Assembly: GCA_003246295.1 (NCBI GenBank)
Contig: QKAS01000022.1
Span: 1-64,000 of the forward strand
From: Clostridia bacterium
Lineage (GTDB): Bacteria; Bacillota; Clostridia; Lachnospirales; Lachnospiraceae
Direction: 5' to 3'
DNA: 64,000 nucleotides
Of this stretch, positions 45,221 through 54,588 are shown piece after piece. Position numbers and translations under genes: made by a program. The number at the start of each line of letters is the position of its first letter. The stretch's first letter is position 1. The notes beneath the pieces were generated by a model, which had not been told where the DNA came from, made no database searches, and saw only the letters and a list, made by a program, of their open reading frames with translations.

Positions 45221-46357
45221 TCAAGCATTGTTTGATTGATCATATTCCCCATACTCACAACCTGTATGAAAGAATGAAATATCATCAATTAGGTTCTTAT
45301 TCGTGCCATTGATTTCATATAAACGCATTCTACCTTTTCCAGTTCCTCCATTCCACAAACGGCTATGTCTTTTCTCTCCATCTGGTGATTCATAATTAAT
45401 AAGTAGCATCTCATCTTTTGGGCAGACCATTTCAAGATTCAGGATTGCGTTTTTGTTCTTTGCCTTACACTTCCATTTATGCTGTGTTTCCCCTTCTGTA
45501 AATGAGAAATCTATTCTTGCTCCTGTCCAGAACTTTGAAAAGTTAAATTCATATTTTTTCCCTTCATATACAAAGCACCCTAGCAACCTACGACTTAGGG
45601 CAATCCCAAACACTTTAGGCCTTCCACCACCGAAATCGAATGCTGAATTTTCAAGTAACTCACCGGTCAGATTGCTTTTCATATTACAGCTACTGATCCA
45701 TAACCAAGGAGAAGTGAAATCACCTCCCCAATTCTTATCTGCATATCCATATGACTTGTCTGGAATTACATCATATTTTACGCCATCAAGAATAACGTGG
45801 CCTTCATATTCTGTTTTCATCCCCTGTACATGCCAGAACATTTCAAATGCATTTAACAACCTGAAGGGTTTGGATGCACCATAACCGACTTCATATGATA
45901 TTTGCTTGTCAATTTTTAAATCCCATGACATTTCACCCGCATCAGACATATACTCTGGATGATTTTTTGCATCTTCTTTGGATACTTTGCAATATCCTTT
46001 CATGTAAGTCTCTGTCAAATGACAATCTCCGACAGACAACTCTAAACTATCATGTTTCATCCTTAAATCTCCAATAGGATAGAAATTATGAATCTGCTTT
46101 GCCTCGTCTCCCCAGACACCGCACTTTATCATAACATAAGACGGTTTTTTTCCTGTTTTTCTATTCTCCGGAAGTTGTCCAAAAACCGGTCTGTCCTCTG
46201 CCAATGCAGGATTACAGATAAAATACTCAATAAAAAAAGCTCTCTCTTCTTTTGTTTCACTGTTATACGCCGTAAAATTATGCCACCACCAGTCGTATCC
46301 TCTTCTTTTTAAAGGGCCTTTTAACATATATTGATTTCGTTCCAAGTGTTTATTCAT
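45221..46357 (-). CDS. Tocopherol-cyclase-like / CrtC-lipocalin-like protein
   Basis: A 378-aa protein without signal or membrane segments. The motif YADKNWGGDFTSPWLWISSCN closely resembles the tocopherol cyclase family (written here in blocks KNWGGDF and PWLWISSCN), with an N-terminal WWWHNFTAY and FFIEYFICNP typical of the CrtC/AttH lipocalin-like fold. Bacteria of this kind do not make tocopherol, so the substrate is probably another lipid. GAGGAAG precedes the ATG. Confidence 0.7.
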   Translation of the reverse strand: MNKHLERNQYMLKGPLKRRGYDWWWHNFTAYNSETKEERAFFIEYFICNPALAEDRPVFGQLPENRKTGKKPSYVMIKCGVWGDEAKQIHNFYPIGDLRMKHDSLELSVGDCHLTETYMKGYCKVSKEDAKNHPEYMSDAGEMSWDLKIDKQISYEVGYGASKPFRLLNAFEMFWHVQGMKTEYEGHVILDGVKYDVIPDKSYGYADKNWGGDFTSPWLWISSCNMKSNLTGELLENSAFDFGGGRPKVFGIALSRRLLGCFVYEGKKYEFNFSKFWTGARIDFSFTEGETQHKWKCKAKNKNAILNLEMVCPKDEMLLINYESPDGEKRHSRLWNGGTGKGRMRLYEINGTNKNLIDDISFFHTGCEYGEYDQSNNA

Positions 46358-46397
46358 CTTACTTCCTCTTTAAATTCATATCTGTTATATAACATTC

Positions 46398-47072
46398 TCA
46401 TGATTCCAACGCATTGCATACAGCTTTTCCTATAACTTTACTGGAATTGGTGGCCCCTGAAATCGCGTCAACCTTTGTACTCTGGTTTTCTATCAACTGT
46501 TTTGTAATAATTTCTGCCGATTTTCCTCTTTCAGTTTTATGTTCTAATATCTGAATTTTCTGTAAATGATGGTTAGATACCGTTACTCTCACTCTGGCAT
46601 AAATATAACCTGCGTCATATTCCCCTATATAACTACCATCTTCTATGTTATTTAAAGGAATATCCTTAAGCTCGATTGTTTCGATATTATTCTTATATTG
46701 ATTCAGACTAATCATACCAATACCAACATGTGCTAATAAACAAATCAATAAAATCACTGAACACCATCTATGTATCCATAACCACTTTTTTACAAGCTTT
46801 CTACGTAAAAAATAGCTACCCACTTCCATACAAGCAGCTAGAACCATGACTACACCTGTCATCGTCATTGAAAATGGTCTTTGGTCAAGTAATGGTATGA
46901 CCAGTATAAAATGAAGTACACTTAAGATAAGAAATAAAATTCCTATTATTTTATGTGCCTTTTGAAATTGTATCTTTCTTTTCGACTCAGCTATTTTTCT
47001 AGTAACAATTTTACTCACTAACAATAGATATAATCCTGCCAGTACCATTCCTGCTATCATTTCATGTTTCAT
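46398..47072 (-). CDS. Predicted di-heme b / FMN-binding membrane electron-transfer protein
   Basis: A 224-aa protein with four helices and a C-terminal extracellular FMN-binding domain. Two His pairs with 13 residues between them (His40/His54 in helix 2, His101/His115 in helix 4) look like axial ligands of two b hemes. The C-terminal SGATNSS (residues 205-211) matches the site where ApbE attaches FMN covalently. Together this suggests electron export across the membrane, as in flavin-based extracellular electron transfer. Its start overlaps the TetR stop by four bases (ATGA). Confidence 0.8.
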   Translation of the reverse strand: MKHEMIAGMVLAGLYLLLVSKIVTRKIAESKRKIQFQKAHKIIGILFLILSVLHFILVIPLLDQRPFSMTMTGVVMVLAACMEVGSYFLRRKLVKKWLWIHRWCSVILLICLLAHVGIGMISLNQYKNNIETIELKDIPLNNIEDGSYIGEYDAGYIYARVRVTVSNHHLQKIQILEHKTERGKSAEIITKQLIENQSTKVDAISGATNSSKVIGKAVCNALES

Positions 47073-47698
47073 TTCCAGTTCACAGACTCAAATAAATAAG
47101 AAAAACTATTCTCTAAAAAATGTACTTTTGTCATACCAGTTGCTTTTGTAAGATATTTCTCTTTGTTGTCTGCAAATGTAATAATCCCATAAATACTCCC
47201 CCAAAGTGAAAACTCTTTAATAAACAAATCACTCTCACTCCTATGAGGTAAGTCATGTCGGAAACACGAAAAAATAAATTGATTTATTTTCTCTCCTACT
47301 TCATAAATATTTGCAAGTACTCTATCCTGCATCAGCATTTCATCCTCCACACAAATTTCTTCTATTAAAACTGCAAATCCAAACGGGTCTTTCTCCTTTA
47401 ATTCCAGAAGAATATCACAGATTTTCATGAATAACTGCCTCACTGGCATTGTTCCCGGTTGTAATTTTTCTGTAAGCTCCTCATAAAATGAATTCATCGA
47501 CATCATTGCAAGATAATTCCTGACTGCTTCTTTGTTCATAAAATAAACATACAGTGTAGACTTACTGATATTGGCTTTTTTTGCAACATCATTCATTGTA
47601 GTATTTTCAAATCCCTGTAACGTAAATAACTCTCTTGCTATTTCTGCTATCTTATCCCGATTTAATTCTTCTAAATTTGGAGTTTTTTTTCTTGCCAT
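47069..47698 (-). CDS. TetR-family regulator
   Basis: A 209-aa repressor with the HTH IARELFTLQGFENTTMNDVA and KANISKSTLYVYFMNKE. AAAGGGA precedes the ATG. It is translationally coupled to the FMN-binding membrane protein, its probable target. A short dyad TTACT-n3-AGTAA lies 60 bp upstream (47758-47770) but is weak. Confidence 0.88.
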   Translation of the reverse strand: MARKKTPNLEELNRDKIAEIARELFTLQGFENTTMNDVAKKANISKSTLYVYFMNKEAVRNYLAMMSMNSFYEELTEKLQPGTMPVRQLFMKICDILLELKEKDPFGFAVLIEEICVEDEMLMQDRVLANIYEVGEKINQFIFSCFRHDLPHRSESDLFIKEFSLWGSIYGIITFADNKEKYLTKATGMTKVHFLENSFSYLFESVNWK

Positions 47699-47798
47699 AT
47701 AGTCCCTTTCTTAATCACATTATTATTCGTACTCGTAGTTCGATTAATAACATTACTTTACTACCAGTAAGTATTATTGTCAATTCATTTATACGCAA

Positions 47799-47837
47799 AA
47801 ACAGGCACCCATCTCGTATTAAGATAGGTCCCTGTTT
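47799..47837 (-). terminator. Intrinsic terminator after nitroreductase gene
   Basis: Arms AAACAGGcACCcATCT and AGATaGGTcCCTGTTT (14 of 16 paired) with a 7-base loop; on the minus strand a TTTTT run follows. Confidence 0.75.
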
Positions 47838-47866
47838 GATGCTATGTCATATTCGAATTGCTTTCT

Positions 47867-48709
47867 TTAATCTCTAATCCACGAAAAAACATATTCTATA
47901 TTTGCTGGGAGCAAAAGATCTGGTTGCATTCCCAGTGCAAAACTACCTTTGATCCCTTTTTCATTTGCCGCCAGATCAAAATGCGCTGCTGCAATTCCTA
48001 TGTCAACCCTTTGAATGTCATAGGTAAAACGGTCAGAATAATTAGGTTCTTTGTACTCGTAAAAATGACAAATATTATCTTTTAGCAGAATTCTCCAAGG
48101 TTGTTTGTTCGATGCTGATGGTGCTAATCGAACCATCTCAAGTAAAAAGGAAAGATCCCCTGCTGCTTCCTTTAATAATGATGTCTGAAAATCATTCTGA
48201 AAAAAGATCTCAGCCCAGTCTTTACGCTGGTCAGCCTGCACCATTTTTCTCATAATCGCTTCTTTTACATGTTTCTTCGCCGCTGGGTATCCGTATGGTG
48301 TCATAATTGGAAACAGTTCCTCATCACGAATGTTCATTGCATTCGCAAATGCCTTTCTATTAAAAGTTCCACCCAGCCAACAGGTTCCAATTCCTAAATG
48401 TGCTAAGTATAAAATAAGTACTTCCAACTCATATCCCAGTGCTTCCAATGCCATCTCTTCCTGTTTGATCGTTGTTCCTATATATTGCTTAGCACCTATA
48501 ATAACTCCATATGTTCCAAGTTTTTGTTGATCATCTGCATCTTTTGTTTCAAGAAAATGAAAATTGACTTCCTTCTGAAATGGATTGTCAAGTGACTGGA
48601 TAAAAGTATCTATTTTATTCTTGATATCTAATTCGACTTCCTGTTTCTTGTAATTTCTCACACTATATCGTTTTTTTACTGCTTCTTCTACTGGAAAATG
48701 AATCGTCAT
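47867..48709 (-). CDS. Nitroreductase-family protein
   Basis: A 280-aa FMN-dependent oxidoreductase. The opening VEEAVKKRYSVRNYKKQEVE and the later VRLAPSASNKQPWRILLKD are the FMN-binding motifs, and the middle has LYLAHLGIGTCWLGGTF. The longer, two-lobed form resembles the TM1586 group. AAGGAG lies before the ATG. Substrate unknown. Confidence 0.88.
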   Translation of the reverse strand: MTIHFPVEEAVKKRYSVRNYKKQEVELDIKNKIDTFIQSLDNPFQKEVNFHFLETKDADDQQKLGTYGVIIGAKQYIGTTIKQEEMALEALGYELEVLILYLAHLGIGTCWLGGTFNRKAFANAMNIRDEELFPIMTPYGYPAAKKHVKEAIMRKMVQADQRKDWAEIFFQNDFQTSLLKEAAGDLSFLLEMVRLAPSASNKQPWRILLKDNICHFYEYKEPNYSDRFTYDIQRVDIGIAAAHFDLAANEKGIKGSFALGMQPDLLLPANIEYVFSWIRD

Positions 48710-48735
48710 TTTATTTCTCCTTTTTCATTAAGTAA

Positions 48736-50709
48736 TTAAGTTTTCATTAAGTGTTCTGTCTGTTCAAGCGTCAGAGGTCTGCTATAAAAATATCCTTGTA
48801 TCAAATCACAGGATAACCTGCGTAAAACATCTCTCTGCTTCTCCAATTCTACCCCCTCAGCAATGACGCACAGCTCCATTTCATGACCTATTTCAATAAT
48901 CTGCCTTACTATAGACTCTGCTTTTTTGTTATTTTCAATAGAATCGATAAAAGATTTATCAATTTTTAAGGTGGTCAAAGGCAATGTTCGTAAATACTGC
49001 AGTGATGAATACCCAGTACCAAAGTCATCCAGTGCAATTCTAAATCCCCATTGTTTTAATTTGTCCAATAATACCAAATTCTTATCAGAGGACTCCATAA
49101 AAGTACTCTCTGTGATCTCAATCTCTACTTGTTCCGGTTTGATTTGTTTTTCCTGCGCAATTTGGTACACAAGTTCCGCGAAATTATTCTGCCTCAATTG
49201 CACCCCTGAAACATTGATACTAATATAATCACATATCACTCCTGATAAAGTCCAGATTCTGATCTGTTCAAATACTTCGTTCAAACTCCACTCACCAAGT
49301 TCTGTAATCATACCGGTTTCTTCTGCTACAGGTATAAAATCTGACGGAGAAATCATTGTACCATCTTCCAACTGAATTCGCATCAGCGCTTCAAATGCTT
49401 GCAAACTATCATCTTTTGGTGAAAATTGAGGCTGATAAAACATACAGATCAGCTTGTCTTTTACCGCTCTTCTCAAGACAGTCTCAATTTCAAGTTTTTT
49501 CATGATTTTCTCTGACATTACCTGGTTAAATATAACAGATTTTGCTTTTCCATCTTCTTTTGCAATATATAAAGCAGTATCTGCATTCTGAACTAATTTT
49601 TCCAGATTGTTGCCACCTTCAGGATAAACACTGATTCCTACGCTGAATGAAGTCATGATGGTTCTTTCTTGATATTGAAATGGCTCTAATAACATTTCAT
49701 GAATTTGTCCCGATATCTTTTCTATCATGAGTAATGTAAGTTCACCTGATAAAATTACCGCAAATTCATCTCCGGCAAATCGGTATACATCAAGGTTCTT
49801 ATTTTTTAACCGATTTGCAATTTCTATAATTAAAATATCTCCAACTGAATGACCAAGTGTATCATTAATGCGTTTGAAATTATCCAAATCTAATAAGAAA
49901 AGAGCAATCCCATTTCCATATTTCTCTGCTCGTTCAATTTCTTCCTCCATTTTATATTTAAAGGAGGTTCTATTTGGCAACATTGTAAGCTGATCAATAA
50001 ATGCGAGCTCCCATATCTTAGCTTCCGTTTCTTTCTGAAAAGTCTGGTCAGACACTGTCCCTGTCAGCTTCGTTGCGTTTCCTGTTATATCAGTAATTCT
50101 ACTCGCTTTAATCTGATACCAGACCTTGTCCTTATTTTGATTACTACATGAAAAATCAAATAGTACCCATTCTTTTCTTCCGCAAATTAATTCCTGTACC
50201 TCGTTATAGAAAGAAAGTATATCCTCTGGATTTAGCACCTGCTCAAAAGCAACTTTTTGAACAGTTTCGGAATATGTAATACCCGGGAATAAAGCATTCC
50301 ACTGATCCGATGCATAAAAACTTTTCCGAATCAAATCCCATTCCCATACAACATCTCTTGCACTTTGCAATGCTATATTATATCTGGTCTGTGATTCTTC
50401 CAACATCTTTCTATTCTCTTCTAAATCTTCATTATTAATTCTTAATTCTTCCTCTGTTGCATGAAGTTCATCTAACATAGCATTGAAACTACGTGCTAAC
50501 TGACCATATTCATTATTACTGTTATATGAAAATCTGGAACTTAAATCTCCCGCTTTCGTTCGATCAGCAATTTTTGTTAACTCTGTTAATGGAATTGTAA
50601 TGCTACTTGCAATTTTAATTGAAATTATAATTGAAAGACTTGTTGTTATCAAAAAAACAATGAGCATTACCAAAAATGCCTGATATGCTTCAGAAAGTAT
50701 TAAATTCAT
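48736..50709 (-). CDS. Downstream fragment: HAMP-PAS-GGDEF-EAL
   Basis: If translation restarts at the ATG at 50709, a 657-aa protein results: membrane helix (residues 12-34), HAMP (about 35-90), PAS-like region (about 110-230), GGDEF domain with FAGDEF (AGDEF variant, still competent in other proteins) and EAL domain with FEALMR, ESTF and DDFGTGYSSL. EAL metal ligands look intact, so phosphodiesterase activity is likely. AGG is only three bases from the ATG, a poor ribosome site. Confidence 0.75.
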   Translation of the reverse strand: MNLILSEAYQAFLVMLIVFLITTSLSIIISIKIASSITIPLTELTKIADRTKAGDLSSRFSYNSNNEYGQLARSFNAMLDELHATEEELRINNEDLEENRKMLEESQTRYNIALQSARDVVWEWDLIRKSFYASDQWNALFPGITYSETVQKVAFEQVLNPEDILSFYNEVQELICGRKEWVLFDFSCSNQNKDKVWYQIKASRITDITGNATKLTGTVSDQTFQKETEAKIWELAFIDQLTMLPNRTSFKYKMEEEIERAEKYGNGIALFLLDLDNFKRINDTLGHSVGDILIIEIANRLKNKNLDVYRFAGDEFAVILSGELTLLMIEKISGQIHEMLLEPFQYQERTIMTSFSVGISVYPEGGNNLEKLVQNADTALYIAKEDGKAKSVIFNQVMSEKIMKKLEIETVLRRAVKDKLICMFYQPQFSPKDDSLQAFEALMRIQLEDGTMISPSDFIPVAEETGMITELGEWSLNEVFEQIRIWTLSGVICDYISINVSGVQLRQNNFAELVYQIAQEKQIKPEQVEIEITESTFMESSDKNLVLLDKLKQWGFRIALDDFGTGYSSLQYLRTLPLTTLKIDKSFIDSIENNKKAESIVRQIIEIGHEMELCVIAEGVELEKQRDVLRRLSCDLIQGYFYSRPLTLEQTEHLMKT

Positions 50710-50730
50710 ATCCTGCTCTAATACAATTTT

Positions 50731-51549
50731 TCAATCCGTTCCCACTACTGATTGAAATGTAATATAAACATTTTTCATTCCATTCTTAATAATCTGATTT
50801 CCCTGATTCTTTTGAAATTCTGCACTGTTCATGAATTCAGCTACTTTTAAATTATTAGGTTTTGCTCCAATCAAATCCGGATTTTTGTGAAATATAATTT
50901 CTCCTGCAGCATTTACAAGATAAGCTTCTCCAGTTTCTGATGTTACTAAATTCGTAATCCCTTCTGATGTTTCCTTCATGTCTATTAAATTAACCATGAC
51001 ACCAAGTATCTTTTGATGCCCTGAATCATATACCGGAGACGAGAAAAAGATAGCCCAATTGCCATCTATCTTATCTTTAATCAACTGACTGATTACCGTT
51101 TCTCCCTGCATAGCCTTTTGAAAGTACTCTCTTTCAGAAAGATTAATCCAGTAACTATCAGGGTTCCCACTGGCAATTAGAGTACCATCAAACGCAAGAA
51201 TAAATACATCCTGAATTTCCCTGGAGTTTTTATTCATGGATTCAAATCTCTCTGATAGCAATTTGTGAAACCATATTACTTTAGGATTTGTATTATCTGG
51301 TACCTTCTGATACAACTCCAAATAATCTCTTACATCATTACGTTCTGCAAGATACTTCACTTCTAAAATTCTGGTATCAAAAAAAGAATCCAGATAATTC
51401 TGCTCTAAACGCAAAATTTTATTCATTTCTTCTTTTTTATTTTCTGTCAATTCACCTGAAACATAAATATAATAAATCCCACATAAGAGCAGCATTGGTA
51501 TCATAACAAGAAAAACAATAATAAGGCGTAGCTTTTTTCGAATCAGCAT
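50731..51549 (-). CDS. Upstream fragment: membrane-anchored Cache sensor
   Basis: 272 aa from the ATG at 51549 (GGTGG eight bases upstream). An N-terminal helix (about 9-29) is followed by an extracellular double-Cache sensor (about 35-270; VFILAFDGTLIASG, FFSSPVYDSGHQKILGVMVN, ETGEAYLVNAAGEIIFHKNP). It stops at the TGA just before the second helix. Alone it would be a tethered sensor with no output. Confidence 0.75.
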   Translation of the reverse strand: MLIRKKLRLIIVFLVMIPMLLLCGIYYIYVSGELTENKKEEMNKILRLEQNYLDSFFDTRILEVKYLAERNDVRDYLELYQKVPDNTNPKVIWFHKLLSERFESMNKNSREIQDVFILAFDGTLIASGNPDSYWINLSEREYFQKAMQGETVISQLIKDKIDGNWAIFFSSPVYDSGHQKILGVMVNLIDMKETSEGITNLVTSETGEAYLVNAAGEIIFHKNPDLIGAKPNNLKVAEFMNSAEFQKNQGNQIIKNGMKNVYITFQSVVGTD

Positions 51550-51665
51550 TCTTTCTTCCACCTTTCAACGCCATAATTGCCAGACAATTGATGCTATATT
51601 GTTATTATATCTGAAATGATAAATAGTAAAACAAATAGTTACAAATAAACGCAATTTATTTGTGT

Positions 51666-52856
51666 TTATTTCAACACTTTTTTTCGTGGTTGCGTAATTT
51701 TTACTGCTGGAAAATTATCCATCAGTGGATAGGGATGCTCCTCAACGACATTTAAATGCTTTTTAATCAGCTTCTCAATGTCAGCCAGTTTACTTTTCTC
51801 ATCAAAATCACAGAAAGAAATTGCAACACCTCCAAGTCCTGCACGTCCTGTTCTTCCGATTCGATGCACATAAGTTTCAGGTGCATCTGGAAGGTCATAA
51901 TTAATGACATGTGAAAGTTCATCAATGTCGATTCCTCTTGCTGCAATGTCAGTCGCTATTAACACACGAAGACTTTTATCTTTGAAACTTTTCAATGCAG
52001 TCTGACGGGCTCCCTGAGATTTGTCACCGTGAATTGCCTGTGCCGTAATTTTAGCTTTTGATAGTTGTCTTACGATGCGGTCTGCCCCATGTTTGGTGCG
52101 CGAAAATATTAATGCAGACTCTATCCTCTTATCCTTTAAGATATGTACCAATAAATCCTTTTTATTCTTTTTATCAACATAATACAAAAATTGCTGAATG
52201 GTATCCACCGTAGAAGAAACTGGGGTTACTGTAACTTTTTCTGGTTTTTTTAATATTTTATGTGCCAACTTTTCAATATCGGGTGGCATAGTTGCTGAAA
52301 ACAATAATGTTTGCTTTTTTTCCGGCACGATGGATATGATTTTTTTCACATCATGAATAAATCCCATATCTAACATACGGTCGGCTTCGTCCAGAATAAA
52401 AATCTGGACATGCTTCAGATCAATAAGCTTCTGATTCACAAGATCATTGAGTCTTCCCGGTGTTGCTATTAATACATCTACGCCATTCTTTAGTATTTCT
52501 TCCTGTGGCTTCTGAGATACACCACCAAAGATAACACCGTATTTTAGTTTCGTATAAATACCATAGGAACAAAAACTCTCATAAATCTGTAATGCAAGTT
52601 CTCTAGTCGGTGTAACAATTAAAGCTCTGATGTTTCGCCTGGATTTATGGGATAGCTTCTCTTCTGCTAAAAGCTGCAGTGTCGGTATTGCAAATGCTGC
52701 TGTTTTTCCAGTCCCCGTTTGTGCACACCCTAGCAAATCTCTTCCGCTTAATATGATTGGAATTGCCTTTTCCTGAATTGGTGTTGGTTTCTCATAGTTT
52801 TCATCTTCTAGTGCTCTTAATATCTCAGGTATTATATTTAATTTTTTAAAGTGCAT
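51666..52856 (-). CDS. DEAD-box RNA helicase (RhlE-like)
   Basis: A 396-aa ATP-dependent RNA helicase with all core motifs: Q-motif PTPIQEKAIP, motif I AQTGTGKTAAF, Ib TPGR, II DEAD, III SAT, IV-V ATDIAARGID and VI HRIGRTGRAG. The C-terminal extension is short and basic (KITQPRKKVLK). Start at 52856 with GAGGA upstream; the longer reading lacks a site. Probably acts in ribosome assembly or RNA decay at low temperature. Confidence 0.92.
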   Translation of the reverse strand: MHFKKLNIIPEILRALEDENYEKPTPIQEKAIPIILSGRDLLGCAQTGTGKTAAFAIPTLQLLAEEKLSHKSRRNIRALIVTPTRELALQIYESFCSYGIYTKLKYGVIFGGVSQKPQEEILKNGVDVLIATPGRLNDLVNQKLIDLKHVQIFILDEADRMLDMGFIHDVKKIISIVPEKKQTLLFSATMPPDIEKLAHKILKKPEKVTVTPVSSTVDTIQQFLYYVDKKNKKDLLVHILKDKRIESALIFSRTKHGADRIVRQLSKAKITAQAIHGDKSQGARQTALKSFKDKSLRVLIATDIAARGIDIDELSHVINYDLPDAPETYVHRIGRTGRAGLGGVAISFCDFDEKSKLADIEKLIKKHLNVVEEHPYPLMDNFPAVKITQPRKKVLK

Positions 52857-53005
52857 GAAATCCTCATTTCTAAATGGTACGAACTTTCTTATTATCATTA
52901 GGCTACTATAATTCTTTCTGCTGAATTATCAGTATATCACTTCATACACTGAAATACAAAAACTATGTAAGGTGTATAAGATGTTTAGGATAGACTATAT
53001 AAAAC

Positions 53006-53041
53006 GAGAGTAACACACCTTTTGTCTGGCATGCTACTCTC
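53006..53041 (-). terminator. Probable terminator after acetyltransferase gene
   Basis: Arms GAGAGTA/TACTCTC with a 22-base loop and CGTTTTATA after the stem on the minus strand. The short T-run makes this tentative. Confidence 0.5.
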
Positions 53042-53057
53042 AATAAAATCTTAATCC

Positions 53058-53744
53058 TTAATATAACCAATAAACGAGTTTTTCTGAAATTATCATTCCA
53101 AGTCTTTGTTGCAATCGCATGGAGCAGTCATTCCCCACTTCCACCTGGCAGAATGGAAGTAATCCCTGTTCTCTTACTTTGTAAATCATATATCTTTCTA
53201 GTTCTTCTCCAAAACCTTGTTTTCTATACTCTGGAAATACTTCTAAAAGTCCCATGCTACCCTCTAAATGTTGTCCTATAAAACCTACCTCATTCCCCTC
53301 AAATCTGCCAATAAAAAGTTCTCGTCGTTTGATAATATGCAGCAATTCTTCATCTTCCAGCTTATGATAATATCTACGAATCGTGAGAAAATCTTCTGCT
53401 CCAGCTTCTGTAATCTCAAGCTTTCTCTTCGAATATGGTGTAGGATTGTTTTTACAAAGTGCCTGCCTGCAGATTAGTTTTTCTTTAAATCCATATTTCT
53501 TCTGAGCATATTCCATCAAAATATCCTGACAGATCTGCATTACCTTATATCCTCGTTTTTCATGTTTTTGTAGCCATATTTTCCCTTCTTCTTTATTGAG
53601 ATTTGAAAGCATGTATACATCACTTATTCTATCCCTTAGGAAAATACCACTTTCCGCTTGCTCAAGAATCTCTGCGGTTCCACGTTTTAGAACCTGTATA
53701 AGACCTGCATGTAATAGCACATCGGTATCCAAATATTCTGACAC
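53058..53744 (-). CDS. GNAT-family N-acetyltransferase
   Basis: A 228-aa protein whose C-terminal half is a GNAT domain: FIGRFEGNEVGFIGQH, LLEVFPEYRKQGFGEELERY (acetyl-CoA loop) and EVGNDCSMRLQQRLGM. The N-terminal 100 residues are helical with no motif I know. GTG start with AAGG upstream. Substrate unknown. Confidence 0.82.
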   Translation of the reverse strand: MSEYLDTDVLLHAGLIQVLKRGTAEILEQAESGIFLRDRISDVYMLSNLNKEEGKIWLQKHEKRGYKVMQICQDILMEYAQKKYGFKEKLICRQALCKNNPTPYSKRKLEITEAGAEDFLTIRRYYHKLEDEELLHIIKRRELFIGRFEGNEVGFIGQHLEGSMGLLEVFPEYRKQGFGEELERYMIYKVREQGLLPFCQVEVGNDCSMRLQQRLGMIISEKLVYWLY

Positions 53745-53793
53745 GTTTTTTTAACCTTTCTTAATTGAAATTCGTAATAGTTCTTAATATATC

Positions 53794-54588
53794 CTATTCT
53801 TCGTTCTTGTATTTTGAAATTCGGATGGATTCCATACAGTAACTGGTGGTTTGTACCAGCCAGATGACTGTCACCATTGCTACCGGCATAATGCCAAGAT
53901 CCCACATGGTCATCCCAAGTACACAAAATAGCCATAAAATTATGCATGTCATCGTGACAGTTTTATATGCTTTGAAGGATGACTGATATATATTCAGGCG
54001 TTCTGCCTCGTCACAAGTATTGACCCATTTCTTCTGGAAGTTAAGTTCAAAAACGCTGCCCTGTTTCTCTGGATTGATTATTTTTTCAAAATTGACAACT
54101 CTTTGTTGTGTAATAATCGTAACTGTCACAGCTACAAAATAACCTACAAACCACAATATTAAATTTGTTCTTGATATCGTATCAAAAATATCTCCAATAT
54201 TCACTGCAAGTCCAGCAGCAAAAAAGAAGAATGATAGAATCATGATCACAGATGAAATCCAGATCACATAGCTTAATAACATCTCAATCCTGTTAATTTC
54301 GACTTCATCATCGCCATCCCAACTTTTAAATTGAAATTTTGCTTTTCTATAAAAGTAAAGAATGAAAGCACCACCTACTGCAGTAATAATAAGATTTCCA
54401 TATGGTACTGCTACCCGTAACAAGTTCATCATCACATTCGCAACTGATTGGATCAGATTATCCTTTGCAAAGCTTGTTAAAAATCCGATGACACCACCAA
54501 TGAGTCCTGATACAATCATTATTATGAAAAACCCTTTTATGGCCTTTTTATCATCTTTTTTATTTTCAATTATCTTATCCTTATTCAT
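53794..54588 (-). CDS. DUF3169 family membrane protein
   Basis: A 264-aa membrane protein with about six helices, beginning MNKDKIIENKKDDKK. DUF3169 proteins are usually encoded with a small XRE regulator, as here, and have no proven function; a role in membrane stress or peptide resistance has been guessed. Start at 54588 with GGGAGG six bases upstream; the last eight bases of the XRE gene overlap it. Confidence 0.82.
   Translation of the reverse strand: MNKDKIIENKKDDKKAIKGFFIIMIVSGLIGGVIGFLTSFAKDNLIQSVANVMMNLLRVAVPYGNLIITAVGGAFILYFYRKAKFQFKSWDGDDEVEINRIEMLLSYVIWISSVIMILSFFFFAAGLAVNIGDIFDTISRTNLILWFVGYFVAVTVTIITQQRVVNFEKIINPEKQGSVFELNFQKKWVNTCDEAERLNIYQSSFKAYKTVTMTCIILWLFCVLGMTMWDLGIMPVAMVTVIWLVQTTSYCMESIRISKYKNEE

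Larger units (their letters stand above)
48736..51549 (-). pseudogene. Cache-HAMP-PAS-GGDEF-EAL gene interrupted by one in-frame TGA
   Basis: Two adjacent reading frames are in the same phase, separated only by a TGA at 50731-50733. The upstream part ends GTD and the next codons read KIVLEQD, so the intact protein would read GTD-W-KIVLEQD, the usual end of a Cache domain before the second membrane helix; TGA replaces TGG by one base. The full protein (about 937 codons) would be a membrane-bound cyclic-di-GMP enzyme with a sensing domain. Either a true recent mutation, a sequencing error or read-through explains this. Confidence 0.8.

Noticed and set aside
47758-47770. TTACT-n3-AGTAA dyad before the TetR gene at 47069-47698
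   Set aside because: Arms are short and the longer flanks do not pair in register; too weak to call an operator.
50731-50733. TGA read as selenocysteine in the Cache-GGDEF-EAL gene
   Set aside because: The expected residue is Trp, not Cys/Sec, and I see no obvious selenocysteine insertion hairpin just downstream.
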